64,000 nt of DNA from Kaistella haifensis DSM 19056 (GTDB taxonomy: Bacteria; Bacteroidota; Bacteroidia; Flavobacteriales; Weeksellaceae), in NCBI RefSeq assembly GCF_000735695.2, contig NZ_JASZ02000002.1, positions 62,001 through 126,000 on the forward strand. Direction: 5' to 3'. The translations under genes were made by a program, and so were the position numbers. Under the pieces are notes generated by a model. It was not told the DNA's origin. It saw only the letters and a program-made list of their open reading frames with translations, and made no database searches. This document shows positions 44,682-54,962 of this stretch, in pieces. Every line of letters starts with the position of its first letter. The first letter of the stretch is position 1.

Positions 44682-46064
44682 TTAAACCAAACTTTTTATT
44701 TTTTCTATCATTTGATCTCCCAATTGATCGGCTTCTTCCTGAGAAAATGCTTCGGTATAAATCCGGATAATCGGTTCTGTATTGGATTTTCTTAAATGCA
44801 CCCAATTCTTTTCAAAATCGATTTTCACCCCATCAACGGTAGAAATCTCTTCGTTTTGATACTCTTTTTCCATTTTAGTTAAAAGTGCATCCACATCGAT
44901 ATCCGGAGTCAATTCGATTTTCTTTTTCCCCATAAAATAACTTGGGTAAGTCGCTCTCAACTCGGAAACCGATTTGTTTTCTTTTGCTAAATGCGTCAAA
45001 AATAAAGCCACACCCACCAAAGAATCTCTTCCGTAATGAAGATCAGGATAAATGATTCCACCGTTTCCTTCGCCACCGATTACTGCGTTTTTCTCTTTCA
45101 TTAAAGTCACTACATTCACCTCGCCTACTGCACTCGCGAAATATTCTGAATCTAAATTTCTAGCAACATCTCGCAACGCACGACTTGAGCTTAAATTAGA
45201 AATCGCTGCGCCTTTTTTGTTTTTCAAAAGATAATCTGCAACGGCTACCAAAGTGTATTCTTCACCGAAAAGTTCGCCATTTTCATCTACCAAAGCCAAA
45301 CGGTCAACATCGGGATCTACAACGATTCCCAAATCTGCGTTTTCTTTCTTTACCAACTCGCAAATATCTCCCAAATGCTCTTTCAACGGTTCGGGATTGT
45401 GCGGAAATTGTCCGTTCGGTTCGCAATAAAGTTTTACCACTTCGCAGCCGAGTTCTTCCAAAAGTTGCGGAATCGCAATTCCTCCGGTTGAATTCACTGC
45501 ATCAACAACGATTTTGAATTTTTTTGAACGGATGATTTCTGCATCCACCATCGGCAAATCCAGAATTTTTTTGATGTGAATGTCAAAAGCGTCATCCCGG
45601 GTTTCGTATTTTCCTAAATCATCCACTTCCGCATAATTGAAATCTTCACTTTCCGCTAAAGCCAAAACATCTGCCCCATTTTCGCCATTGATGAATTCGC
45701 CTTTTTCGTTTAATAATTTCAGCGCGTTCCATTGTTTTGGATTGTGAGAAGCGGTAAGAATAATTCCGCCATCAGCGTTTAATTCAGGAACCATCACCTC
45801 CACAGTTGGCGTGGTAGAAAGACCTAAATCAACAACATTAATTCCCAATCCTTGTAAAGTTGCAGTAACCAAAGAATTCACCATTGCACCGGAAATTCTT
45901 GCATCGCGACCAACGACAAGGGTTAAATCTTTTTTATTTTTATTGTTTTGAAGCCAGGTTCCGAAAGCGGAAGTAAATTTCACCACATCCAGAGGAGTGA
46001 GATTTTCATTGACTTTTCCACCGATTGTCCCGCGGATTCCTGAGATACTTTTTATTAAAGACAT
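44682..46064 (-). CDS. glmM: Phosphoglucosamine mutase (phosphohexomutase family)
   Basis: A 460-residue alpha-D-phosphohexomutase. The phosphoserine loop is LTASHNP (S106), the metal loop DPDVDR, the sugar loop GEGNGG and the phosphate-binding loop RKSNTEPIIRIY. The layout fits GlmM, which makes glucosamine-1-phosphate for peptidoglycan; a phosphomannomutase activity cannot be ruled out. Confidence 0.85.
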   Translation of the reverse strand: MSLIKSISGIRGTIGGKVNENLTPLDVVKFTSAFGTWLQNNKNKKDLTLVVGRDARISGAMVNSLVTATLQGLGINVVDLGLSTTPTVEVMVPELNADGGIILTASHNPKQWNALKLLNEKGEFINGENGADVLALAESEDFNYAEVDDLGKYETRDDAFDIHIKKILDLPMVDAEIIRSKKFKIVVDAVNSTGGIAIPQLLEELGCEVVKLYCEPNGQFPHNPEPLKEHLGDICELVKKENADLGIVVDPDVDRLALVDENGELFGEEYTLVAVADYLLKNKKGAAISNLSSSRALRDVARNLDSEYFASAVGEVNVVTLMKEKNAVIGGEGNGGIIYPDLHYGRDSLVGVALFLTHLAKENKSVSELRATYPSYFMGKKKIELTPDIDVDALLTKMEKEYQNEEISTVDGVKIDFEKNWVHLRKSNTEPIIRIYTEAFSQEEADQLGDQMIEKIKSLV

Positions 46065-46439
46065 TGCCTAATTGATTTTAAATTAGAGATTTAAATTGCT
46101 GCAAAAATACGAATAAATGATTGGAGGAGCGATTTTTGTCTTGTTAAATAAATATAATCTATCCTAAATAATGATCCTATTTTTTCGAAGTTTTTCAAAA
46201 CAACGACGTCTTCAAAAAAATGCTAGAACGATTTGTTTTTTTGGATTTAAAGAAGATGTCGATCACCAAAGTGAAATTGGTAGCTATCGTCGATTTCGAT
46301 TTGATCTGTTTTCAAACATAATCAGAAAAAAAGCAATTAAAGTTAATGCTGGAATTGCGTTTTTATAACGGATGTTTCAGAAATCGCCAAACTTCAGCTA
46401 AAAAATCAACGAACTAAAAGAACCAGCAACAACCCGAAA
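46065..46439. other. Intergenic stretch without a recognisable gene
   Basis: 375 bp between the glmM start and the small FeoB-associated gene. A 65-codon frame on the plus strand (46171-46368) has no homology I recognise, no good promoter and odd composition, so I do not call it. No clear terminator or repeat is visible. Confidence 0.5.
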
Positions 46440-46592
46440 TTAGGAACAACCACAATCGGCATCACAGCCCGGTTTGCCCTTTTTAAACTTTTTAGAAGTA
46501 AAATTTTTTCTGATGGTTTTAAATAAAGAAAACCCGGCAAACAAAACGATTGCTGCAATTATTAAATATTGTAAAATCAAAGAATTATCCAT
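46440..46592 (-). CDS. FeoB-associated Cys-rich membrane protein
   Basis: A 50-residue protein: one membrane helix (about residues 6-24, LILQYLIIAAIVLFAGFSL), a basic stretch (KNFTSKKFKKGK) and a Cys-rich end PGCDADCGCS. This is the small protein type often found after feoB; it may help iron transfer or regulate the channel. Its ATG overlaps the feoB stop codon (TAATG), so it is translationally coupled. The gene is easily missed because of its size. Confidence 0.88.
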   Translation of the reverse strand: MDNSLILQYLIIAAIVLFAGFSLFKTIRKNFTSKKFKKGKPGCDADCGCS

Positions 46593-48628
46593 TATTTAAA
46601 GAGCTGATAAACGATTAAAGAAGCAAAATAAGCCAAACCAGACATTCCGAAAAGCTGTACAAGCGTCCATTTCAACGATTTTGTTTCACGATAAACTACC
46701 GCTAAAGTCGATACGCATTGCATCGCAAACGCATAGAAAAACAAGATGGAAATTCCTGTGGCAAAACTGAAAACTTTCTCACCATTCGGTTTCACATCGT
46801 TGCGCATTTTATCGATTACTTTTCCTTCCGGAGCATCATCATCCAAAGAATACAACGTAGACATGGTTCCCACAAAAACCTCTCTCGCCACGAAACTGGT
46901 CAAAATTCCAACGCCCATTTTCCAGTCATAACCGAGTGGAGCAATCGCCGGTTCAATAGATTTTCCTACTTTCGCGAGATAAGAATGATCCAAATGCACA
47001 TCGGTTGCTACTAATTCATCTGGTTTTTGTTTCGGCCCGAAATAACTGAAAAACCAAATCAAAATACTTACGATAAAAATGATTTTTCCGGCTCCGGTGA
47101 TAAATTCCCAAACTTTTCCGAGAGTCAGTTTAAAATCGTAGCCGAAAAGCGGCATTTTATAAGTTGGCAAATCCATCACGAGGAAAGATTTTCCTTTATT
47201 TTTAATGAATTTTTTCAGAATTAAAGACGCCATCAACGAAGTGACAAACCCCAAAATATACATCGCCATCAACGCCAAAGCTTTATAACTGATTCCCGCG
47301 AAATATTCATCAGGAATAATCAATCCGATGATAATGCTGTACACCGGAAGTCGCGCAGAACACGTCATAAAAGGGGTCACCAAAATGGTAATCAAACGTT
47401 CTTTTACATTTTCGATATTTCTGGTCGACATGATTGCCGGAATCGCACAAGCCGTTCCGGAAACCAATGGTACAATACTTTTCCCGTTGAGTCCGAATGG
47501 TCTTAAAAAACGATCCATTAAAAAGATAACCCTCGCCATATAACCCGAATCTTCGAGCAGATAAAGGAAATACAACAAAATTCCGATTTGTGGAGCAAAA
47601 ATCACAATCCCTCCAATTCCTGGAATGATTCCGTTGGAAATCAATGAATTAATCGGACCTTCTGGTAAATGTTCCGCTGCGAAATTGGCAAGCCAGCTCG
47701 TCGCACTATCAATCCAGTCCATCGGATACGCAGCGATAAGGAAGACCATTTGGAAAATAAAAAGCAAAATTGCTGCAAAAATTACATATCCCCAGAATTT
47801 GTGAACCAGAATTTTGTCTAATTTTTCTGTTAAAAGCTCTTTAAACTGAGGTTTTTTAGATAAAACTTTTGCAATAATTTTATCGATATTCTGATAACGT
47901 CTGATGGTTTCTTGCGTTTGTAATCTTTTCGGAACCAAGCATTTAACCTCATCATCATTCATTTGATCTTTTACCTTTTCTAGTTTTCCAAGGTAAGTAT
48001 CGGAGGAAAGAAGCGTCCAGATTTTATATTGATTTTTTTCTTTGGTTTCAGTTAAAATCTTAAAAACCAAACCTTTCTGCTCCATAGGAATTTCGAAAGA
48101 AACCGTTTCAGATTTGGTGAAATGATCCTTAAAAATAGCTTCACGAAGTTCATCGATTCCTAAATTTTGTTTCGCATTGGTTTGCAAAACTTTCACGCCT
48201 AATTCTTTCGAAAGTTCATCGAGATTGATGTTAATGCCTCGTCTTTCTGCCTGATCAATCTGGTTCACCACCAATAAAACCGGAATTCCCAAATCCTGAA
48301 TCTGCTGAAAAAGAAGTAAACCTCGTTTGATGCTCAATGCTTCCAAAATATAAACAACACCGGAATAATTTTGCTGTTCTTCTATTAAAAATTTAGAAAA
48401 AATAGCTTCATCTTCGGAAGTCGGATATACGCTGTACGAACCAGGCAAATCGATAACTTCTACGTTTTCGCCTTTGTAGTTGTAATTTCCGGAATGGCTG
48501 GCTACAGTGACACCGGCGTAATTTCCGGTATTTTGCTTTTTGTTACAAAGCAGATTAAAAACGGTGGATTTTCCTACATTCGGGTTTCCGACCAAAAGTA
48601 TTTGTTTGTTTTGGGAAGATTTTTGCAT
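46592..48628 (-). CDS. feoB: Ferrous iron transporter FeoB
   Basis: A 678-residue protein with an N-terminal G domain (G1 GNPNVGKST, G3 DLPGSYS, G4 NQID), a helical GDI-like linker and a C-terminal channel with two Gate repeats (VPLVSGTACAIPAIMSTR and GVGILTSFVAREVFVGTM). It imports Fe2+. It overlaps feoA by one base (TAATG) upstream and the Cys-rich gene downstream, forming a tight operon. Confidence 0.95.
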   Translation of the reverse strand: MQKSSQNKQILLVGNPNVGKSTVFNLLCNKKQNTGNYAGVTVASHSGNYNYKGENVEVIDLPGSYSVYPTSEDEAIFSKFLIEEQQNYSGVVYILEALSIKRGLLLFQQIQDLGIPVLLVVNQIDQAERRGININLDELSKELGVKVLQTNAKQNLGIDELREAIFKDHFTKSETVSFEIPMEQKGLVFKILTETKEKNQYKIWTLLSSDTYLGKLEKVKDQMNDDEVKCLVPKRLQTQETIRRYQNIDKIIAKVLSKKPQFKELLTEKLDKILVHKFWGYVIFAAILLFIFQMVFLIAAYPMDWIDSATSWLANFAAEHLPEGPINSLISNGIIPGIGGIVIFAPQIGILLYFLYLLEDSGYMARVIFLMDRFLRPFGLNGKSIVPLVSGTACAIPAIMSTRNIENVKERLITILVTPFMTCSARLPVYSIIIGLIIPDEYFAGISYKALALMAMYILGFVTSLMASLILKKFIKNKGKSFLVMDLPTYKMPLFGYDFKLTLGKVWEFITGAGKIIFIVSILIWFFSYFGPKQKPDELVATDVHLDHSYLAKVGKSIEPAIAPLGYDWKMGVGILTSFVAREVFVGTMSTLYSLDDDAPEGKVIDKMRNDVKPNGEKVFSFATGISILFFYAFAMQCVSTLAVVYRETKSLKWTLVQLFGMSGLAYFASLIVYQLFK

Positions 48629-48879
48629 TACACAGCTTCTACAATAATAAATGTTGCTTCTTCTTCTCGAAGAGCAATTCTGCTTTTTTCATCGCCGAAT
48701 TCGATATAAAGCGGACCTTGAAAAGGTGCCTGATAAAGGATTCTGAAAACGGTTTCCGGGAGAAGTCCCATTTCGATAATTTTGTTGGGCATCTTCAGGT
48801 CCTCGTTTTCGTAACCAAGAATTTTTCCATTTTTACCTTTCGGGAAACAGCATAATTTATTAGAATTATCTCTTTTCAA
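48628..48879 (-). CDS. feoA: Ferrous iron transport protein FeoA
   Basis: An 83-residue SH3-like FeoA domain protein (KIIEMGLLPETVFRILYQAP, LYIEFGDEKSRIALREEEA). It acts with FeoB at the membrane. The start must be the TTG at 48879: an in-frame stop lies two codons upstream and the next ATG would remove part of the domain. A -7 box lies 20 bp before it. Confidence 0.9.
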   Translation of the reverse strand: MKRDNSNKLCCFPKGKNGKILGYENEDLKMPNKIIEMGLLPETVFRILYQAPFQGPLYIEFGDEKSRIALREEEATFIIVEAV

Positions 48880-48898
48880 GACTCAATTATTTTGCTAG

Positions 48899-48906
48899 CA
48901 AATATA
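48899..48906 (-). promoter_or_regulatory. -7 box of the feo operon
   Basis: TATATTTG on the minus strand, placed 20 bp before the feoA start. No Fur-type palindrome could be assigned with confidence. Confidence 0.55.
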
Positions 48907-48960
48907 CGTTATTTAAATTAAATCTAAATAAGCGAATGCCTTAAACTGATATACTTCATA

Positions 48961-48997
48961 AAAAAACCCGAAAACAAAGCGTTTCCGGGTAAAAAAA
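48961..48997 (-). terminator. Terminator of the GLPGLI gene
   Basis: ACCCGGAAAC/GTTTTCGGGT-type stem (one G-T pair) followed by T on the minus strand, about 20 bp after the stop. Confidence 0.8.
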
Positions 48998-49018
48998 TAA
49001 CTTAGTGTATATGAATTC

Positions 49019-49924
49019 TTATTTCCCTTTCTTCTTTGTTGCAGGAGGTGTTTCTGCTGCAACTTCGATGGGATTGTTGTTGGCATTATAGAAATCTTTA
49101 ACCATCTTTTCTTGATCCTTTATCATTTCGCCGATGGTTTTATCCTGCCCCGGAATTTTTCTCGCCATTACGTCTGGCGTCATTTGAGAGCGAAAGGAAG
49201 AAAAAGGATCTTTTTTATAGTCTTCCATCGTCTTTTCAAATTTTTCTCGCGAAACCTCCACTATTTTTCCAGCGCCGCCAGGAGACATTTTCTCCATTTG
49301 AGTAAGTTCTTCAAAATTTTGAACTTTTTTATTTCCCTTCAATTCCCAAGAGTAATTTTTATCTGCATCTTCAACTTTTACAATAAGGCCAGGCAAGCCA
49401 TAAAACTTGTAAGGTCCATCTTGAAAAGGGATATCTGCGCTAAACCAAGCTGTCCATTTTCTGCCTCCAAAATCCGCTGTTGCTTTTTGAACGTTATACT
49501 CTCCGATTTTAGTTTTTTCGTTTATAATTTTCCAATCGAATTTCGGATTGTCGTTATAAGCAAGTTGTACCGGTGTCATTCCATTTAGCATTCCTTCGGA
49601 ATATTGTATTGTCATTTCCGGATATTTTTTTGTCACTTTAAATGCGAATTTTGGCATTTTCATGGATTTCGAAATATCCTTATACACACCTGTTTTTTGC
49701 ATGGTTTCGATTTCTGCTTTTAGAAGTGAATCTTGTGCAATGGTTGTGAAATCCCGAAAAAGCGATTTGTCTTTGGTGATGTCCAAAACAGTCATCACTT
49801 TTTCGGTAGTTTCTGCTTCTTTCTTTGGTTTAAAGGTAAGTTCGTAGAAAAACCGGTTTGCAGTTTCCTGTGCATTACCCACAAAAAATGCGGTAAGAAG
49901 TACTAAAGATAATAATTTTTTCAT
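49019..49924 (-). CDS. GLPGLI family secreted protein
   Basis: A 301-residue protein with a signal peptide (cleavage after GNA, near residue 18). It carries the family motif FYGLPGLIVKVED near residue 190. GLPGLI proteins are common and numerous in Bacteroidota, exported, and of unknown function. The gene is monocistronic with its own terminator. Confidence 0.88.
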   Translation of the reverse strand: MKKLLSLVLLTAFFVGNAQETANRFFYELTFKPKKEAETTEKVMTVLDITKDKSLFRDFTTIAQDSLLKAEIETMQKTGVYKDISKSMKMPKFAFKVTKKYPEMTIQYSEGMLNGMTPVQLAYNDNPKFDWKIINEKTKIGEYNVQKATADFGGRKWTAWFSADIPFQDGPYKFYGLPGLIVKVEDADKNYSWELKGNKKVQNFEELTQMEKMSPGGAGKIVEVSREKFEKTMEDYKKDPFSSFRSQMTPDVMARKIPGQDKTIGEMIKDQEKMVKDFYNANNNPIEVAAETPPATKKKGK

Positions 49925-50051
49925 TTTTCTTAATTTTAAATATTAGTTACTAAGATAATGTTTTTGTTACATTTTTTTAAGAAAATTTTATAATTTTTTA
50001 TAATGAAACATTTATGCAAACATTGTAACTTTATTCCATAAAATTTTGGCT

Positions 50052-50549
50052 ATGAACACCTTACCAAACCTCAAAGACGAGCTCAAACAAGAATACGAAA
50101 CTACTGCAAAATTCATCGAAAACTTCCCGGAAGGTAAAAATGATTACGCTCCACACGAAAAAAGCATGAAACTAATGCCATTGGCAACACACGTTGTCGA
50201 GATTTTTGCTTGGCCGGAAACAATGCTGAATACCGATAAATTAGATTTTGCTGCAGGTGATTACCAACCTACCATATTATCGACAAAAAAAGAGCTTCAA
50301 CAGAAATTAGAAGAAGATTACGCAAGAGGGAAGGCTGCATTGGACGCCGTTTCAGAGGAAGATTTGGATGGTAGATGGAGCATGAGTATGGGAGAGCAAG
50401 TTTTAGCTGAATGGAGTAAATATGGCGCAATTCGCCACGCTTTAGACCAAATTACTCATCACAGAGCGCAACTGGGCGTTTATTATAGATTGAATGACAT
50501 TCCCCTTCCGGGAAGCTACGGACCAAGTGCCGATGAACAAGGGTTTTAG
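50052..50549 (+). CDS. DinB family protein
   Basis: A 165-residue four-helix DinB/YfiT-like protein. The probable metal ligands are H in LATHVVEIFAW and the pair in ITHHRAQLGVYYRL. Many members are thiol-dependent transferases (bacillithiol type); substrate unknown. The ATG at 50052 is preferred over a TTG two codons upstream. The gene is intact and ends 11 bp before the IS element, marking the last host gene before the prophage. Confidence 0.87.
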   Translation: MNTLPNLKDELKQEYETTAKFIENFPEGKNDYAPHEKSMKLMPLATHVVEIFAWPETMLNTDKLDFAAGDYQPTILSTKKELQQKLEEDYARGKAALDAVSEEDLDGRWSMSMGEQVLAEWSKYGAIRHALDQITHHRAQLGVYYRLNDIPLPGSYGPSADEQGF

Positions 50550-50560
50550 TTGTTTTTAGA

Positions 50561-52025
<1,465 letters not shown>

Positions 52026-52028
<3 letters not shown>

Positions 52029-52592
52029 AATATGGACATTATCAAGATTCAGCGTGATGCTTTTTAGCGGTAAGTCAATCTGCCTACTGACGAGATATAA
52101 GTGAAAAACATCTGCAGGAAGTCCTAAACTTGCATCGCTAGATCGTTGGTAAGCTGAAATTACCAACTTCCCGCAATCGAGCTGAAACTGAATAAGCGAC
52201 AAACATGGTTGCTGGTTGCTTTCAGTATCGTTTTTGCCTAAAAATAAAACATAGTTTTTGCTGTTGCGCTTTTCCTTATTTATTTTCTTAATAAGATCGG
52301 GCAATTGCTCAAAATAAGTCGGGTACGAATTGACCAGGATAGGGCCACAATAATCCCACCAGCTGATTCCTTTTTCGCGGTATCTTTCCGTAAGCCTTTC
52401 GCCACTTTGGAAGAGTTCAAGTTCTGTTTTCAGCTTGTTCCTGGCAATTCCGTGGCTTTCGAAGATCTCCAATAGATCACCCGGTTTTAGTTTCAATTGC
52501 TCATCTAAAAGGTAGGTAATTCCGCCTTTTTTGTTTTCTTGAACCTTCCCCTTTTCGAGGATTTTTTCTAAAAGTAAATGGTATTTATTCAT
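52026..52592 (-). pseudogene. Phage thymidylate-synthase-like (probable dCMP-type) enzyme, 3' end cut by IS
   Basis: 188 residues remain. The catalytic Cys is C130 (QQPCLSLIQF) and the phosphate/nucleotide motif is YQRSSDASLGLPAD (R150, S151, D153). The chain ends at LNLDNVHI, where thymidylate synthases continue with Y and about 50 more residues; the TAG stop is supplied by the IS terminal repeat. At the place of the Asn that recognises dUMP stands D161, the residue found in dCMP hydroxymethylases. The first codons overlap the methylase stop by 8 bp, so both belonged to one phage operon. Activity is probably lost. Confidence 0.75.
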
Positions 52593-53412
52593 TGTTTTTA
52601 TATATCATTATATCGTTGTATCTGCTATTCTTATTCAGCTGTGTACCCTTTACAATGGTTGTAGCACCTTCGAATGGGTTTCGGCAATAGCCGTTCAGTT
52701 CCATCCACTCACATAGTTCGATGATTTGACTTTTATTGCTGGTGAAATAAAAGTAAGACGTGTCCTCAATGCATTTAAGGACGTTCAGATAGTCGGCTAG
52801 CTTCCAGTAATCCTTTTTGTTGTAGGATGAAACATCAGTTGATAGATAAGGAGGGTCTAAAAGATACACCACATTAGCTGTATTGCGGTATTCTGCAAAT
52901 AGGTCGCGGTAATCCTTTTTAACCCTGTGTACACCCTCCAGATAACCGTCCGCTTTATAATCCGATTGCCGTACATTGTTGTAAAGCGTTTGTTTCTCCA
53001 GTTCCTGAAGGTTGGTCGCGTAATTCATACTGAAAAGGATTGAACTCGATAACGTGATATAATCCACAAAACCCGGCTCCTGTTTTACCCTTTCAATGAC
53101 CTGATCGCGGTAAGCGCCGGTTACCCTTTGCTAATCGCCTACATCCTTTAAAATCTCCCTGAAATCTTGCAGAACAGCGTTAGTTCTGTCAGTATTCTCA
53201 AGGCGGTAAGAATACCCGTCGAAATCATTATACACTACATTAGCATCCGGGTAATGCTGTTTTACGGTGTGGCTAAGGAAGCCGGAACCACCAAACAGAT
53301 CCACATAGGTTGCTGTAGCTGAAAAACCATTTAAAGCCTCTTTAAACTCTTTTTGAAACTTTCTCTTTTGCCCCTGAAAAGGCAGGGGTGCCTGTACATA
53401 ATTGTACGTCAT
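52585..53412 (-). pseudogene. DNA adenine methylase (D12 class) interrupted by an amber codon
   Basis: One continuous frame of 275 codons with a single TAG at 53133-53131 (codon 94). The upstream part has the AdoMet-binding LPFQGQKRKF and motif I YVDLFGGSGFLSHTVK; the downstream part has the catalytic DPPY in YLLDPPYLSTD. Both halves match the Dam/D12 N6-adenine methyltransferase family, in the same frame without gap. Either a nonsense mutation or, less likely, suppression. ATG at 53412 starts the domain. Overlaps the next gene by 8 bp. Confidence 0.85.
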
Positions 53413-53449
53413 AACTATAAATTTTAGTGTTAATTTTATATCTTTGCAC

Positions 53450-53536
53450 CTCTCACAACCACACATAAAAAAACCAGCTAAAGAAGACTTTGCGTCCTCC
53501 GTAGCTGGTTTCAGTGTGTTTTAAAGGTTGTGAGAG
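53450..53536. other. Nested 87 nt hairpin element
   Basis: Outer arms CTCTCACAACC (53450-53460) and GGTTGTGAGAG (53526-53536) pair perfectly; ACACA/TGTGT pair inside; the inner arms AAACCAGCTA (53471-53480) and TAGCTGGTTT (53502-53511) pair perfectly around a 21-base loop. On the minus strand the inner stem is followed by seven T, as in a terminator. On the plus strand a TATCTTTG box at 53439-53446 lies just before it. It may be a terminator/attenuator ahead of the methylase or a small RNA. Confidence 0.65.
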
Positions 53537-53543
53537 ATTTTTA

Positions 53544-53578
53544 AAAGCGGAGGGCGTTTTTATTTCCTGCCTCCTTGG
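53544..53578 (-). terminator. Possible terminator after the tail cassette
   Basis: On the minus strand GGAGG and CCTCC arms with an A-rich loop precede GCTTTT, just after the stop of the gene at 53582. The loop is long, so this is a weak call. Confidence 0.4.
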
Positions 53579-53581
53579 AAA

Positions 53582-53917
53582 TTACACTTCCAAAATAGAT
53601 TTCACACAATGATCCTTATCTATTTTATTTAGAATAAAAACCAAAATCTTTCCTGTTTTAGACAAAGTTTCGTCCCTCTCATTTTTTCCTAATACACTTG
53701 AAATTGTTTCTTCGAAATTTCCAAATTTATATCCCTCTTCTTTTTTTAAAGTGGCATTAAATAAGGTTCTAAACTCTCTGTTTCCCAATTTATCTAATGT
53801 TACAGCAGAACTTCTAAAATATCCTTTTGCATTATCCTTTGCTGTAAAAGCAACACATATATAATTAATCATCGTAAGTGGTAGATAAAGTATATATGCT
53901 ATAACAAATAGTATCAT
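53582..53917 (-). CDS. Phage cassette hypothetical membrane protein
   Basis: A 111-residue protein with an N-terminal membrane helix (ILFVIAYILYLPLTMINYICV) and a soluble charged remainder. No family recognised. ATG at 53917 is chosen over an upstream TTG at 53926, which overlaps the preceding gene. It is the last gene of the AT-rich cassette behind the tail fibre, a usual place for phage accessory genes. Confidence 0.6.
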   Translation of the reverse strand: MILFVIAYILYLPLTMINYICVAFTAKDNAKGYFRSSAVTLDKLGNREFRTLFNATLKKEEGYKFGNFEETISSVLGKNERDETLSKTGKILVFILNKIDKDHCVKSILEV

Positions 53918-53918
53918 C

Positions 53919-54335
53919 TTAATCAAAGAATTTTATTGCATCATTAAGTTGGATGTGAGATCTTAACAGTTTAATTGGTGAGGGTGCATTTTCATCTGTA
54001 AGTAAACCAAAAAAGTAATCAAAACTTGGTTTCTTTAAATATTTGATATTTTCATTACTCTCAGGAAGTGCAGGATTATAATCAGGATGAAATACAGGAG
54101 ACCCATCAGCATTCCTTACAGTAGTAGTATCATCATTAGTGATAAACCAGTTCTTAATTTCTATATTAAATTCTTTGCTTACATCTATATCATCTCCATC
54201 AAAAAACTGTTTGTAAGCTTCAATATAAATCCGCCCATACTTAGGCTGTATATTAAGTTCTGTTACAACCACTTTCCTTTTGATATTTGGTAATTTTGGA
54301 TGATTACTGATTTGTTGTTCTAAAATGTTTTTCAT
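53919..54335 (-). CDS. Phage cassette hypothetical protein
   Basis: A 138-residue soluble protein, no family recognised. It contains ADGSPVFHPDYNPALPESNEN, a segment resembling short tail-associated proteins, but this is not enough for a call. It overlaps the upstream membrane protein gene by 4 bp. Confidence 0.6.
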   Translation of the reverse strand: MKNILEQQISNHPKLPNIKRKVVVTELNIQPKYGRIYIEAYKQFFDGDDIDVSKEFNIEIKNWFITNDDTTTVRNADGSPVFHPDYNPALPESNENIKYLKKPSFDYFFGLLTDENAPSPIKLLRSHIQLNDAIKFFD

Positions 54336-54610
54336 AGTATTCTAAATATTAAAATTGTTATTAGTCCTCCAATTAAAGTCCAAAATATATCTATTAAATT
54401 AATTGGTTTCTGTTCAAGTATCTTTCCTACTACCTCCCAAAGAAGTGCAACCATTACTGTAATCACACCTAAACTCCAAGTTGGTAAGTAGATGTTGAAG
54501 AGTATCAAAGTAAGCTGCATTATCATTGTAAGAATAGTAAACATCGTTACAATATGAAGGAATGCTTCACCTCTTACGAAGTAGTTTAGTTTTGTCCAAA
54601 ATCCTTTCAT
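54332..54610 (-). CDS. Phage cassette membrane protein, holin-like size
   Basis: A 92-residue protein with three predicted membrane helices and a charged end. Size and position after the tail fibre would allow a holin, but no lysin gene is adjacent. Overlaps the upstream gene by 4 bp. Confidence 0.6.
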   Translation of the reverse strand: MKGFWTKLNYFVRGEAFLHIVTMFTILTMIMQLTLILFNIYLPTWSLGVITVMVALLWEVVGKILEQKPINLIDIFWTLIGGLITILIFRIL

Positions 54611-54957
54611 AATCCCCCTATTTCATTTATTACTAAATAGGTTAGAATAAATCCTAAAATGTAAAATGGGATGTCTACTTTTTTTAAAATGAAGAACCTG
54701 TCTCCAGCATTATTAAGTGAAATCCTTGCAAAGTGTCCAAATATTACACTTGCTAAAAGCAGTGCAAATTGAGCTACATAATATTTCTCTGTACTCTGAA
54801 TATATTTCCAAATATCTCCTGTGAAAGTACCTAGAAGTGTTGCTGAAAGAAAATATCCTATTCCTGTGAAAAGAATAATACTTAACCAGTTTCTTAGTAT
54901 AGCGTAGTAGCTTGCTGATTGTGGACTTGGTAGTCCTAAAAATGTTTTTGTTTTCAT
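54607..54957 (-). CDS. Phage cassette membrane protein
   Basis: A 116-residue protein with about three membrane helices (LSIILFTGIGYFLSATLLG, FALLLASVIFGHFA, IPFYILGFILTYLVI). No family recognised. Starts 5 bp after the tail fibre gene. Could be part of a lysis or superinfection-exclusion function; no direct evidence. Confidence 0.6.
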   Translation of the reverse strand: MKTKTFLGLPSPQSASYYAILRNWLSIILFTGIGYFLSATLLGTFTGDIWKYIQSTEKYYVAQFALLLASVIFGHFARISLNNAGDRFFILKKVDIPFYILGFILTYLVINEIGGL

Positions 54958-54962
54958 GTTAT

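Noticed and set aside
46171-46368. 65-codon plus-strand frame between glmM and the feo genes
   Set aside because: No recognised homology, no promoter of the local type and unusual composition; likely chance.
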